Of a stretch of DNA of 11,457 nucleotides, positions 1-6,378 are shown in pieces. The stretch spans positions 1 through 11,457 of the forward strand of contig JAAFKL010000437.1 of NCBI GenBank assembly GCA_021399405.1, read 5' to 3'. The stretch comes from Candidatus Heimdallarchaeota archaeon. GTDB taxonomy: Archaea > Asgardarchaeota > Heimdallarchaeia > Heimdallarchaeales > Kariarchaeaceae. The translations under genes were made by a program, and so were the position numbers. Below the pieces are notes generated by a model. The model did no database searches. It was not told the origin of the DNA and worked only from the letters and a program-made list of their open reading frames with translations. The number at the start of each line of letters is the position of its first letter. Within the stretch, counting starts at the first letter, position 1.

Positions 1-1188
1 AAATATGCTCACTGGCTGGGAGATGATTTTAATACTATTCGAGAATTTGAATTTCAGCTTGTTAACCTTGATGCAGACTCTGAACTTGAAATATTGTACT
101 CTCGGTTCTTCTGGTATTTCGGATGGCCAATTTCTCAACTAACTTCATTGGATGGCGATGGAACAATTATAAAGACACAATATTTACCATTTGGAAAGGA
201 TCTAGTCTTCAATGTTGGTGATATTGACGGTGTTGGTACATCTACGGAAATTATCCTTGCTGTTAAATATTTCTTCAATCCATCAATTGCAATCCTAGCT
301 GTATTCGATAACAATTTTGGTCTGAAGGATGGTGTGGCACCAGTTATTCTCAATGGTATGTTCCCGATTACAGAAATCGCAGTTGGAGATTTTGATGAGA
401 CCACAACAGGAGAAGAGTTCATCTATTTCTTTGAAATGGCCGAGCTTAATCTTCCAGAGATCATTTACAATCTGATTGGGTTCCCAACATTGTTTATACA
501 ATTCGGATGGAACAATGCTTTCAATAGTAATTATACTATTCCATTGGATTTTGATAATATTATTGGTATCGCTCCTACAGGTGAACCTACCGTGAACTAT
601 TGGGTAGAGGTTGCAAAAGATGTTGATGGTACAGCTGGTAACGACATTACTTATCTAGTCATTGAATCCCGTACCGGAGATCTATTCAATTATGACTTCA
701 GTGCATCTGGAGTATTAATGACCCATACCGGAATAATTAGAGATAGTGCTATTCCATATGCAAAGACATCGTTTGTTACAGGAACCTTCGAGGGATGTGG
801 AACCAATTCGTTCATTACCTTAACTGCAGCAAATTCAATTTCATGTTATTATAATAATGATGGAAGTCTAAACTTCACCTCTCCAATAGAAGCATGGAGT
901 CGAACATTGGAATTCGATGTAATACAAGATATGATAGTTGCAGATCTTGATGATGATGGAATTGATGATCTACTGATTGCTAGTTTTAGTGGATACGTTT
1001 GGGTAACAAGGAGTAATCCGCCACCACAACCATTGTTGCAACTAAGTGCAGATAGTCTGTTGACTGAAAATATCCCCAGTTCTGTAGAAAATGATACACC
1101 AACACCCCTCATTATACTCGGTTTTGGTACATCTTTTATGACCGGATTATTGGTTATATTGAAGAAAAAGAAGATACTACCTCTCTAA
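1..1188 (+). CDS. FG-GAP/VCBS-like surface protein with C-terminal membrane anchor (5' end outside window)
   Basis: The frame is open from base 1, so the true start lies upstream; 395 residues are visible. Acidic loop repeats of the FG-GAP/VCBS type recur: NLDADSE (visible residues 22-28), GDIDG (73-77), GDFDE, KDVDG, and the best one, DLDDDGIDD (315-323), which looks like a Ca-binding loop. Each is followed by a short hydrophobic beta strand, as in integrin-like beta-propeller blades. The protein ends in a hydrophobic helix (about residues 368-387) followed by KKKK and a short tail, so the propeller should lie outside the cell and be held by a C-terminal anchor. The family points to adhesion or ligand binding, but no specific partner can be read from the sequence. 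The downstream neighbours are on the opposite strand, so it ends its own transcription unit. The propeller assignment is fairly sure; the function is unknown. Confidence 0.72.
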   Translation, partial: KYAHWLGDDFNTIREFEFQLVNLDADSELEILYSRFFWYFGWPISQLTSLDGDGTIIKTQYLPFGKDLVFNVGDIDGVGTSTEIILAVKYFFNPSIAILAVFDNNFGLKDGVAPVILNGMFPITEIAVGDFDETTTGEEFIYFFEMAELNLPEIIYNLIGFPTLFIQFGWNNAFNSNYTIPLDFDNIIGIAPTGEPTVNYWVEVAKDVDGTAGNDITYLVIESRTGDLFNYDFSASGVLMTHTGIIRDSAIPYAKTSFVTGTFEGCGTNSFITLTAANSISCYYNNDGSLNFTSPIEAWSRTLEFDVIQDMIVADLDDDGIDDLLIASFSGYVWVTRSNPPPQPLLQLSADSLLTENIPSSVENDTPTPLIILGFGTSFMTGLLVILKKKKILPL

Positions 1189-1191
1189 CAT

Positions 1192-1207
1192 AAAAAATTA
1201 AAAAAAA
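1192..1207 (-). terminator. Oligo-T terminator candidate for the vapBC transcript
   Basis: Read on the minus strand this is two close T runs (eight and six T's split by AA). It lies downstream of the vapC stop codon and of the relic. Archaeal RNA polymerase can stop at oligo-U tracts without a hairpin, and no hairpin was seen here. The site could end the leftward vapBC transcript before it runs into the convergent surface-protein gene. Confidence 0.4.
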
Positions 1208-1271
1208 CAAATAAAATAATATTATAATTTTACAATAAATTCAATTAAATCAATTATATGATTCAAATACA

Positions 1272-1391
1272 TTATTCCAGAAGATACCTGATAAGGTCAT
1301 CCAAAAACCAATTTAATACTCCCTTATTCATTTCTTTTGTGCTTTTAAGTGCAGCAATTCTGGTTTTGATTAGAAAACTTATTCGGTTATA
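1272..1391 (-). pseudogene. Relic of the 3' end of a response-regulator paralogue
   Basis: Bases 1271-1390 align without gaps to 2241-2360, the 3' end of the intact response-regulator gene, with about 95 of 120 bases identical by hand count. Translated leftward, the relic matches residues 379-417 of that protein at 32 of 39 positions and ends at the same stop codon. About 14 of the 25 base differences are silent, so both copies diverged while still coding. Upstream the similarity ends abruptly: the reading frame meets a TAG two codons before the first matching residue, and the vapC stop lies 8 bp away. There is no usable start and no receiver domain, so the piece cannot encode the protein. 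It is either the remnant of a former paralogue or the displaced 3' end of the intact gene after an insertion. Confidence 0.8.
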
Positions 1392-1398
1392 TAACTAA

Positions 1399-1833
1399 TT
1401 ATAGAATGATTAATTGAACATCAAAACCCTGTTTATTTTGTTCTTTTAAAATTTCTTTCTCTGATTTGAAAAGAACAGGAATATTGTATTTTTTGGCGAT
1501 AGCCAAGCTAAAGCAATCTGAAATAGATATAGCATATTGACATTTGAATGCTCCAGCTTCTCTCCATATCTCTTCGGAGGGGATGATTCGGCAAATGATT
1601 TTGATATCCTCAACAAACTCAGTTGCTATCTCTTGAGAGAAATTTCTGCAAAGTATGTAGTAAAGTTCAGTAATCGAATAATTATGAATAAGTATTTTGT
1701 TAATTTTATGATTCTCTAAGATATTTACGTTGAATATCCCACCTAATTCAGATTTGAGAAAAAATTCTATGAAAAGACCTGTGTCAACTACAACTGGTCC
1801 TGAGTATGAGGTTAGATCATTAATACCGCTCAA
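1399..1833 (-). CDS. vapC: PIN-domain ribonuclease, VapC-like toxin
   Basis: This 144-residue protein has the PIN-domain layout of a metal-dependent RNase. The first acidic residue is in VVVDTGLFIEFF (D17), the second in YSITELYYIL (E56) and the third in SISDCFSLAIAKKYNIPV (D106). The fourth position, usually Asp after a short strand, looks like E125 in FKSEKE. Length and motif spacing are normal for VapC toxins, which cleave RNA and are held inactive by the partner antitoxin. The likely start is TTG at 1833, with a GGGAGAG stretch about 8 nt upstream; no in-frame ATG lies near it. The gene overlaps the 3' end of the antitoxin gene by 14 bp, so translation is probably coupled. The PIN call is secure; the toxin role follows from the pairing. 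Confidence 0.85.
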   Translation of the reverse strand: MSGINDLTSYSGPVVVDTGLFIEFFLKSELGGIFNVNILENHKINKILIHNYSITELYYILCRNFSQEIATEFVEDIKIICRIIPSEEIWREAGAFKCQYAISISDCFSLAIAKKYNIPVLFKSEKEILKEQNKQGFDVQLIIL

Positions 1834-2056
1834 GATTCCGACTCTCCCGCAGCTGCGAAGAAATATCCTTTCCTTCTAATAATCCATAATATTTCTTTGA
1901 AAAATCTAGTCGATCAATCATGCTGAACTGAAAATCATCGATTAGTCTACGAATGATATCCTCATAGGTTAGTCTCTTACCGGATTCCTTTTGGAAATTT
2001 GCCATAAGATTGAGTAATTCCCTCTTTACCTTGTCAGATATTTGGATAGTAGTCAT
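1820..2056 (-). CDS. vapB: VapB-like antitoxin
   Basis: This 78-residue protein starts MTTIQISDKVKRELLNLM, a strand-then-helix pattern typical of the short N-terminal DNA-binding region of archaeal VapB-type antitoxins. A helix with TYEDIIRRLIDDF follows (about residues 30-43). The last 30 residues are charged and carry a KKYYGLLEGKD segment, as expected of a toxin-binding tail. It precedes the PIN gene and overlaps it by 14 bp, the usual antitoxin-toxin order. The ATG at 2056 follows directly on an array of three TATAGT repeats and has no Shine-Dalgarno sequence, which suggests a leaderless transcript. The fold could be ribbon-helix-helix or AbrB-like; ribbon-helix-helix seems likelier, but this was not tested. 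Confidence 0.75.
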   Translation of the reverse strand: MTTIQISDKVKRELLNLMANFQKESGKRLTYEDIIRRLIDDFQFSMIDRLDFSKKYYGLLEGKDISSQLRESRNLERY

Positions 2057-2058
2057 TC

Positions 2059-2087
2059 TATAGTGCTTATAGTCGCTATAGTATATG
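2059..2087 (-). promoter_or_regulatory. vapBC promoter with three 9-bp-period operator repeats
   Basis: On the plus strand TATAGT occurs at 2059-2064, 2068-2073 and 2077-2082, exactly 9 bp apart (ACTATA on the coding strand). The distal copy merges into an A/T box (ATATACTATA, about 2078-2087) centred about 26 bp upstream of the antitoxin ATG, the right place for an archaeal TATA box on a leaderless transcript. Two further copies lie between that box and the ATG. A protein bound to the array would block the TATA-binding protein, so VapB or VapBC autorepression is the obvious inference. Confidence 0.55.
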
Positions 2088-2241
2088 AGATTTTTCTCTA
2101 GAAATGAATATTTTTTCTATATTTTCAATTTTTCCATAGCAATTGTAATAGATCCAGTTAATGTATTAATTAATCGCAATATCAGGTAATTTAATTGTTA
2201 TTAGTCTCTGAAAATATGGGGTTTAAAATTAAGCTAACCCA

Positions 2242-3495
2242 TTATTCCAGAAGATACTGGATAAGATCATCCAAAATCCGATTCAAAACACCTTTATTAA
2301 CATCAGAAGTGCTTTTGAGGGCAGTAATTCGGGTTTTAATTAGAAAGCTGATCCGATTATAATCTGATACTATACGCTCAGCCACATCTGTAAAGTAAAT
2401 ACAAATCAGAATTAAGTCATCTTCAATTTTTGCCGCATATACAAGTGATGAAACCTTAATTTCGGAAGTGACGGGTAAGGGTCCAAACAATCCTTCCTGG
2501 AAATTTTCTCCTTGACCAACCAAAGTGAAGAAAAAGATTGAATTCCTCATATATTCAACTTCAGTGAGAAGATGTTCATTCAGCTTAGCAACGACATCTG
2601 GTCCATGATGAGTGACGTTCAATGCTGCAAGAGATATCCCAGATGAATATTCATCATAACTAGAAGCTGCTTTAGGTACTGTAGTAACTTTACCTTCTTC
2701 AGGTACAACAAGTTCTGGTAGTCCTATTTTCTCAGGAGCTAGATATTCGAAAAGATGAGCTAATTGTCGTTTAGAAGACATAGTATTAATTGCATTAACA
2801 AATAAATTTGAAATAAACTCGTCTGAATAAAGAAATTGGAGTTCGAACTGCAAATCAACAACAATTTGTTTTAACACATTGATTACAGTTTCTTCAGTGT
2901 GTACTCCCCAAAGTGCAGGATCTATGTTTATTGTTCTATCAAATGTGTCTATCTTCAACATGCCTTGACTAGTTTTCTGGATATCTTCCAAGATAGTGGA
3001 GGCTTGTTGTTCTATTACATGTCTAAGAGTAGATGAAGTATGTGCAGCTAATTCTTCCAAGAATACGGTGATAATATTTGATGCAACACCGATTGTAGAA
3101 ATATCTTCAACACTCTGGGGCTCTATATCATCAGCTATCTTATTTAGTAATCCCACCAGCCTTTCTTTAGACACCGGTTTTTGCATGAAATCAATGGCTC
3201 CTAAGCGCAAAGCTGCGGATATTGCTTCACTCTGGGCGATACCTGATAACATGATAACTTTGATATCTGTTTTACGTTCATTTAATTTTTCGAGTAATTC
3301 CAATCCTGTAATATTTGGAAGAATTATATCGAGAAATAGGACATCCGGATTCAGAAATTGTGAGTTATCCAGGAATTCCTGTCCTTCTTCGAATGATGCT
3401 ATGACTTGATGACCAGACTCCTTAATCATTCGTGAAACGGTCTCTCGAACGAAAAGGCTATCGTCAATAATTACGCATCCAAGACTCTCAGCCAC
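2242..3495 (-). CDS. Response regulator: receiver domain with a novel C-terminal output region
   Basis: This 417-residue protein starts with a CheY-like receiver domain (about 6-122). Its acidic pair is D11/D12 in VIIDDS, the phospho-acceptor D56 is in LFLDIILP, the switch residue S84 is in VIMLSG, and K106 is in MQKPVS, so all catalytic positions are present. The remaining 290 residues contain no helix-turn-helix, kinase, GGDEF or methylesterase motif. A helical middle (about 135-265) leads, through a short linker, to a mixed alpha/beta region (285-417) that starts with a beta hairpin. GLFGPLPV, then LVYAAKIEDDLILICIYF, then a long C-terminal helix suggest a profilin-like (longin/roadblock) fold, but this is inference from pattern only. 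The start is GTG at 3495. No histidine kinase gene is adjacent. The gene is transcribed away from the divergent GTPase gene, and its 3' end is duplicated at 1272-1391. Confidence 0.85.
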   Translation of the reverse strand: MAESLGCVIIDDSLFVRETVSRMIKESGHQVIASFEEGQEFLDNSQFLNPDVLFLDIILPNITGLELLEKLNERKTDIKVIMLSGIAQSEAISAALRLGAIDFMQKPVSKERLVGLLNKIADDIEPQSVEDISTIGVASNIITVFLEELAAHTSSTLRHVIEQQASTILEDIQKTSQGMLKIDTFDRTINIDPALWGVHTEETVINVLKQIVVDLQFELQFLYSDEFISNLFVNAINTMSSKRQLAHLFEYLAPEKIGLPELVVPEEGKVTTVPKAASSYDEYSSGISLAALNVTHHGPDVVAKLNEHLLTEVEYMRNSIFFFTLVGQGENFQEGLFGPLPVTSEIKVSSLVYAAKIEDDLILICIYFTDVAERIVSDYNRISFLIKTRITALKSTSDVNKGVLNRILDDLIQYLLE

Positions 3496-3520
3496 AATCT
3501 TTGCAAATTAGGATGAATAT

Positions 3521-3556
3521 TTCAATCTTTTATTGTGTTTACAGATTTAAAAAACA
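3521..3556 (-). promoter_or_regulatory. Candidate promoter of the response-regulator gene
   Basis: On the minus strand TTTTTTAAAT (about 3545-3554) is followed after about 20 nt by TGAA at 3524-3521. This resembles the box-to-start spacing seen at the surface-protein genes in this window. It would give a leader of roughly 28 nt before the GTG start, with no clear Shine-Dalgarno sequence. A/T boxes are common in sequence of this composition, so the call is weak. Confidence 0.35.
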
Positions 3557-3693
3557 ATAAAGCTAGAATCTTAGAGCAGAGCAACTAGAAATTAAATGAG
3601 AAATAATATGAATTGTCCAACAAATAGGAGCAGATACTAATTTCTTTCAAAATGATTTATTAATTGGTAAATCGGTGAAAAATTAAGATTGAG

Positions 3694-3699
3694 TTTATA
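3694..3699 (+). promoter_or_regulatory. Candidate TATA box of the GTPase gene
   Basis: TTTATA lies about 32 bp upstream of the ATG at 3729 and is preceded by an A-rich stretch that could be the TFB-recognition element. Transcription would start only a few bases before the ATG, giving a near-leaderless mRNA, and no Shine-Dalgarno sequence is seen. Confidence 0.4.
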
Positions 3700-3728
3700 C
3701 CTCACTTCATAATTGATTTGGTAATATT

Positions 3729-5321
3729 ATGAAATTTTTGTCTCCAGAAGCAGATTATGGTAATATTGAGTACAAACTTACGTTGAGTCATCATCTGGAT
3801 AATGTGAGTAGAATCGAGGAATTAGCCTCACAAATGAGATTTCGATTGTATGAGGGTAATGGTGAGGCATTCTACTATATAGGAGTTGAAGATGATGGCA
3901 CTCCTACAGGTATTTCTGATGAGGAGCTAGAAAAGAGTCTGGCATCTCTTGAAAAAGTAGCTTCTTTGGCAAAAGCAAAAGTCATGTTGCTAAGAAAAGA
4001 AAGAGGTAACGAGGGGCTGATTTCTGAGTTACTGATAAGAAGAGAGAAGGATCCGGAAGAACTACCTGCCGATATAAGAATAGCAAGTGTGGGAAATGTT
4101 GATGCTGGTAAGTCTTCGTTAATTGGTGTTTTGCTAAAGGGTACATTGGACGATGGCAGAGGATCTGCTCGGAGTTTGGTGTTTAGGTATTTACATGAGT
4201 TAGAATCAGGAAGAACATCCTCGGTTAGTACCACAGTGATTGGATATGATATTAATGGTGAAGTGGTCAATCAAGATAACATTCATCCTCCGACTGATAT
4301 TGAATTATTAGAACGCTCTATCAAAACGGTTACCTTTCACGACTTAGCTGGTCATGAGAAATATCTAAAAACGACAATTTTTGGATTAACAGGATTAACT
4401 CCAGAGTTTGCCATGTTGATCGTAGCAGCAAATCAAGGTGTTCTTCAGATGACAAAGGAACATCTAGGGCTATTGATAAGCTTAAAGATTCCATTTTTCA
4501 TTGTACTAACAAAAATAGATTTGGCACCAGAAAACATAACAAAACAAACAAGGCAGGAACTTACCAAGCTACTAAAAATACCTGGAGTATCAAAAGTCTC
4601 TTTCAATGTAAAATCCAAGGATGACGTTGTTATTGCTGCCTTGAACATATCAAATAAATCGATTGTTCCAATATTCTCTATCAGTTCGGTTACTGGGGTG
4701 GGTGTTGATTATTTGCAGCTTTTCCTTCAATTACTTCCAGCTAAACGAATTGAAGAAGCTGATCAGGATCTAGAATTCCGAGCGTATATTGATGACATCT
4801 ACCATGTAACTGGTGTAGGTACTGTAGTCGCAGCAATGGTGTATTCAGGCACAATAAGTACTCAAGAGAATGTGCACCTTGGTCCATTTAATGACGGATC
4901 TTTCCGAGAAGTGCGTTTGAAATCAATTCATTACAAACGAGTGCCCACTAGTAGTATTTATTCAGGATTAAATGCCACATTCGCTTTGCATAACATCCAT
5001 AGAGAGCAGGTGAGAAAAGGGATGGTTCTAGTTTCTAAAACTGAGTTTCAGAATAAAGCATTTTTTGAATTTGAAGCCGAAATTTATGTCCTTTATCATT
5101 CAACTACTATTCGTCAAGGTTATTCCCCAGTGATACATTGCAGAAGTATAAGACAAAGTGCTCAAATGGTGCAGATTGATTCACCATCAATTAGAACTGG
5201 TGATAGGGCAAAAGTAATTTTTAGGTTCCTATATCGCCCAGAATATATTCGTGCTGGTCAAAGAATTGTTTTCCGAGAGGGACGAACAAAAGGATTGGGC
5301 ATAATAACTGATATACGGTAG
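3729..5321 (+). CDS. GTPBP1/GTPBP2-like translational GTPase (EF-1alpha superfamily)
   Basis: All five G motifs are present in this 530-residue protein: the P-loop GNVDAGKSS (122-130), the switch I Thr within SGRTSSVSTT, DLAGHEKYLKTT from residue 205, TKID (261-264) and SSVTG (319-323). Around them are signatures specific to the GTPBP1 family: DDGRGSAR after the P-loop, an F-R-x-L-H-E-x-ESGRTSSV stretch, and MTKEHLGL. The N-terminal 115 residues match the family-specific extension (RLYEGNGEAFYYIGVEDDG). Two beta-barrel domains follow the G domain (about 355-440 and 445-530), as in EF-1alpha. The length is complete for an archaeal member. Eukaryotic relatives are linked to mRNA turnover and ribosome rescue; the archaeal role is not established and could be an elongation-factor-like or surveillance function. 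It is monocistronic, divergent from the response regulator. The family call is very sure. Confidence 0.95.
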   Translation: MKFLSPEADYGNIEYKLTLSHHLDNVSRIEELASQMRFRLYEGNGEAFYYIGVEDDGTPTGISDEELEKSLASLEKVASLAKAKVMLLRKERGNEGLISELLIRREKDPEELPADIRIASVGNVDAGKSSLIGVLLKGTLDDGRGSARSLVFRYLHELESGRTSSVSTTVIGYDINGEVVNQDNIHPPTDIELLERSIKTVTFHDLAGHEKYLKTTIFGLTGLTPEFAMLIVAANQGVLQMTKEHLGLLISLKIPFFIVLTKIDLAPENITKQTRQELTKLLKIPGVSKVSFNVKSKDDVVIAALNISNKSIVPIFSISSVTGVGVDYLQLFLQLLPAKRIEEADQDLEFRAYIDDIYHVTGVGTVVAAMVYSGTISTQENVHLGPFNDGSFREVRLKSIHYKRVPTSSIYSGLNATFALHNIHREQVRKGMVLVSKTEFQNKAFFEFEAEIYVLYHSTTIRQGYSPVIHCRSIRQSAQMVQIDSPSIRTGDRAKVIFRFLYRPEYIRAGQRIVFREGRTKGLGIITDIR

Positions 5322-5413
5322 TCTAGAGGAAAAATAGACTAAAAACCTATTATTTACTAGTGTGATATGATGCATATTGCTGAATAAGAATCTTGATCAT
5401 AATGAATGGAAAA

Positions 5414-5447
5414 GAATTAAATAGTTGAATCGGGTAAATATTGAATT
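5414..5447 (+). promoter_or_regulatory. Promoter of surface-protein gene A
   Basis: GAATTAAATA (5414-5423), an 18-nt spacer and TGAATT (5442-5447) form a TATA box plus probable initiator. The ATG lies 14 nt after GAATT. The same geometry precedes the other three paralogues. The leader contains AGGG, shared in position with gene C. Confidence 0.7.
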
Positions 5448-5461
5448 GATAGGGTTATACA

Positions 5462-6337
5462 ATGAAACGTGGCTTAATGAAATTAACTGGAATATTGCTT
5501 ATGTTTAATTTAATGATCAGCGGAGGATCAGGACAAGAATTTGTAGGTGATTACAATATCTACTATAGTGATAAATTAAAAACAGATATGGGATTTACAT
5601 GGGAGATCATAAAATTTGATTTTATCCTCCCTCCACCTCCTGAGGGAGAGATAATGCCACCTTCCACCACAACTATCACAGGCTCAGATGGAGAAACTAC
5701 AACCGTTGTGGTTGAAACAACTACTGCTTTTGACGAGATTGATATTCCAGATATCAAACCTGGGACACTATACACAGTTAAATTGCTTAAGGATCTTGGT
5801 GGTTTATCACAAAAAATGTATTGGGAAGATTATAATACTAACCAAGATGAATATTTTCAGGTTTCTTTTTCCGATCCCGATATTGATACTTGGTCAGGTA
5901 ATTTTGGTCCTGAAGGGTTTATCGAACCAAATACTATTCGTTTTGAAAATGGTACAGAGTTAAATTTCTTTGAATATCGAATAGATCTGATAGAAACCCT
6001 AGAAGGAGAGCTTCCAGATGATTTTGAATTTGGATATAAGATTGAAAATGGTGTTTACTTTGAGAAAACTAATTATTCCTCTTATCAAGATGTGGTGCAA
6101 ATGGAATCACAGATCGATGTTGATACGGGGATTTTATTGTATCTTTCCTTATATCAAAATATTACAGGTTTTACCTCAGATGTCGAAATGAGGCTTGATC
6201 ACGTTGTAGGGATTGATATCAATACTTTCAATGGAAATGGGAATCCAACTTTAAGTGTACCATTATCTCCTATTTTTGTCTATTCGATAATTATCTTACC
6301 AATCATAATTGGCAGAATAAGAAAGCAAGTGAACTAA
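5462..6337 (+). CDS. Secreted Thr-rich-linker protein with C-terminal anchor, paralogue A
   Basis: This 291-residue protein belongs to a family of four in this window; I do not recognise it beyond that. A signal peptide (residues 1-24) ends before Gln25, with no lipobox Cys. Conserved blocks follow: YYSDKLKTDMGFTWEI (34-49), a Pro-rich then Thr-rich linker (56-89), GTLYTVKLLKDLGGLSQ (101-117), FENGTELNFFEYRI (161-174) with an N-glycosylation sequon, a KIENGV block near 193, and IDVDTGILLYLSL (218-230). The end is tripartite: NPTLSVP (261-267), a short hydrophobic span (268-284) and a basic cluster GRIRKQ. This resembles archaeal sorting/anchor tails, so the body should face outward. Its signal peptide and leader resemble gene C more than B or D. 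It converges on the MFS gene with a 41-bp gap. The role is unknown. Confidence 0.85.
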   Translation: MKRGLMKLTGILLMFNLMISGGSGQEFVGDYNIYYSDKLKTDMGFTWEIIKFDFILPPPPEGEIMPPSTTTITGSDGETTTVVVETTTAFDEIDIPDIKPGTLYTVKLLKDLGGLSQKMYWEDYNTNQDEYFQVSFSDPDIDTWSGNFGPEGFIEPNTIRFENGTELNFFEYRIDLIETLEGELPDDFEFGYKIENGVYFEKTNYSSYQDVVQMESQIDVDTGILLYLSLYQNITGFTSDVEMRLDHVVGIDINTFNGNGNPTLSVPLSPIFVYSIIILPIIIGRIRKQVN

Positions 6338-6378
6338 TTGACCTGAATCTCAATACGTTGACATTAAGATTTATCTAA

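Noticed and set aside
1272..1391. The relic as a functional small protein.
   Set aside because: An in-frame stop precedes the conserved part by two codons, and the only internal ATG would leave 19 residues.
1537..1719. A 60-codon open frame on the plus strand.
   Set aside because: It lies wholly antisense within the PIN-domain gene and shows no signal, domain or promoter.
2996..3409. A 137-codon plus-strand open frame opposite the receiver domain.
   Set aside because: It is antisense to a fully supported gene with intact catalytic motifs, and its Ser/Cys-rich translation resembles no family.
5323..5361. Possible hairpin terminator after the GTPase gene (CTAG at both ends, AATAG/CTATT inside).
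   Set aside because: The inner stem is only 5 bp, mismatches follow at once, and no oligo-T tract comes after it.
5688..5963. A 91-codon open frame on the plus strand inside surface-protein gene A.
   Set aside because: It is a frame-shifted shadow of gene A; its translation is low-complexity Leu/Ile-rich and has no homologue among the paralogues.
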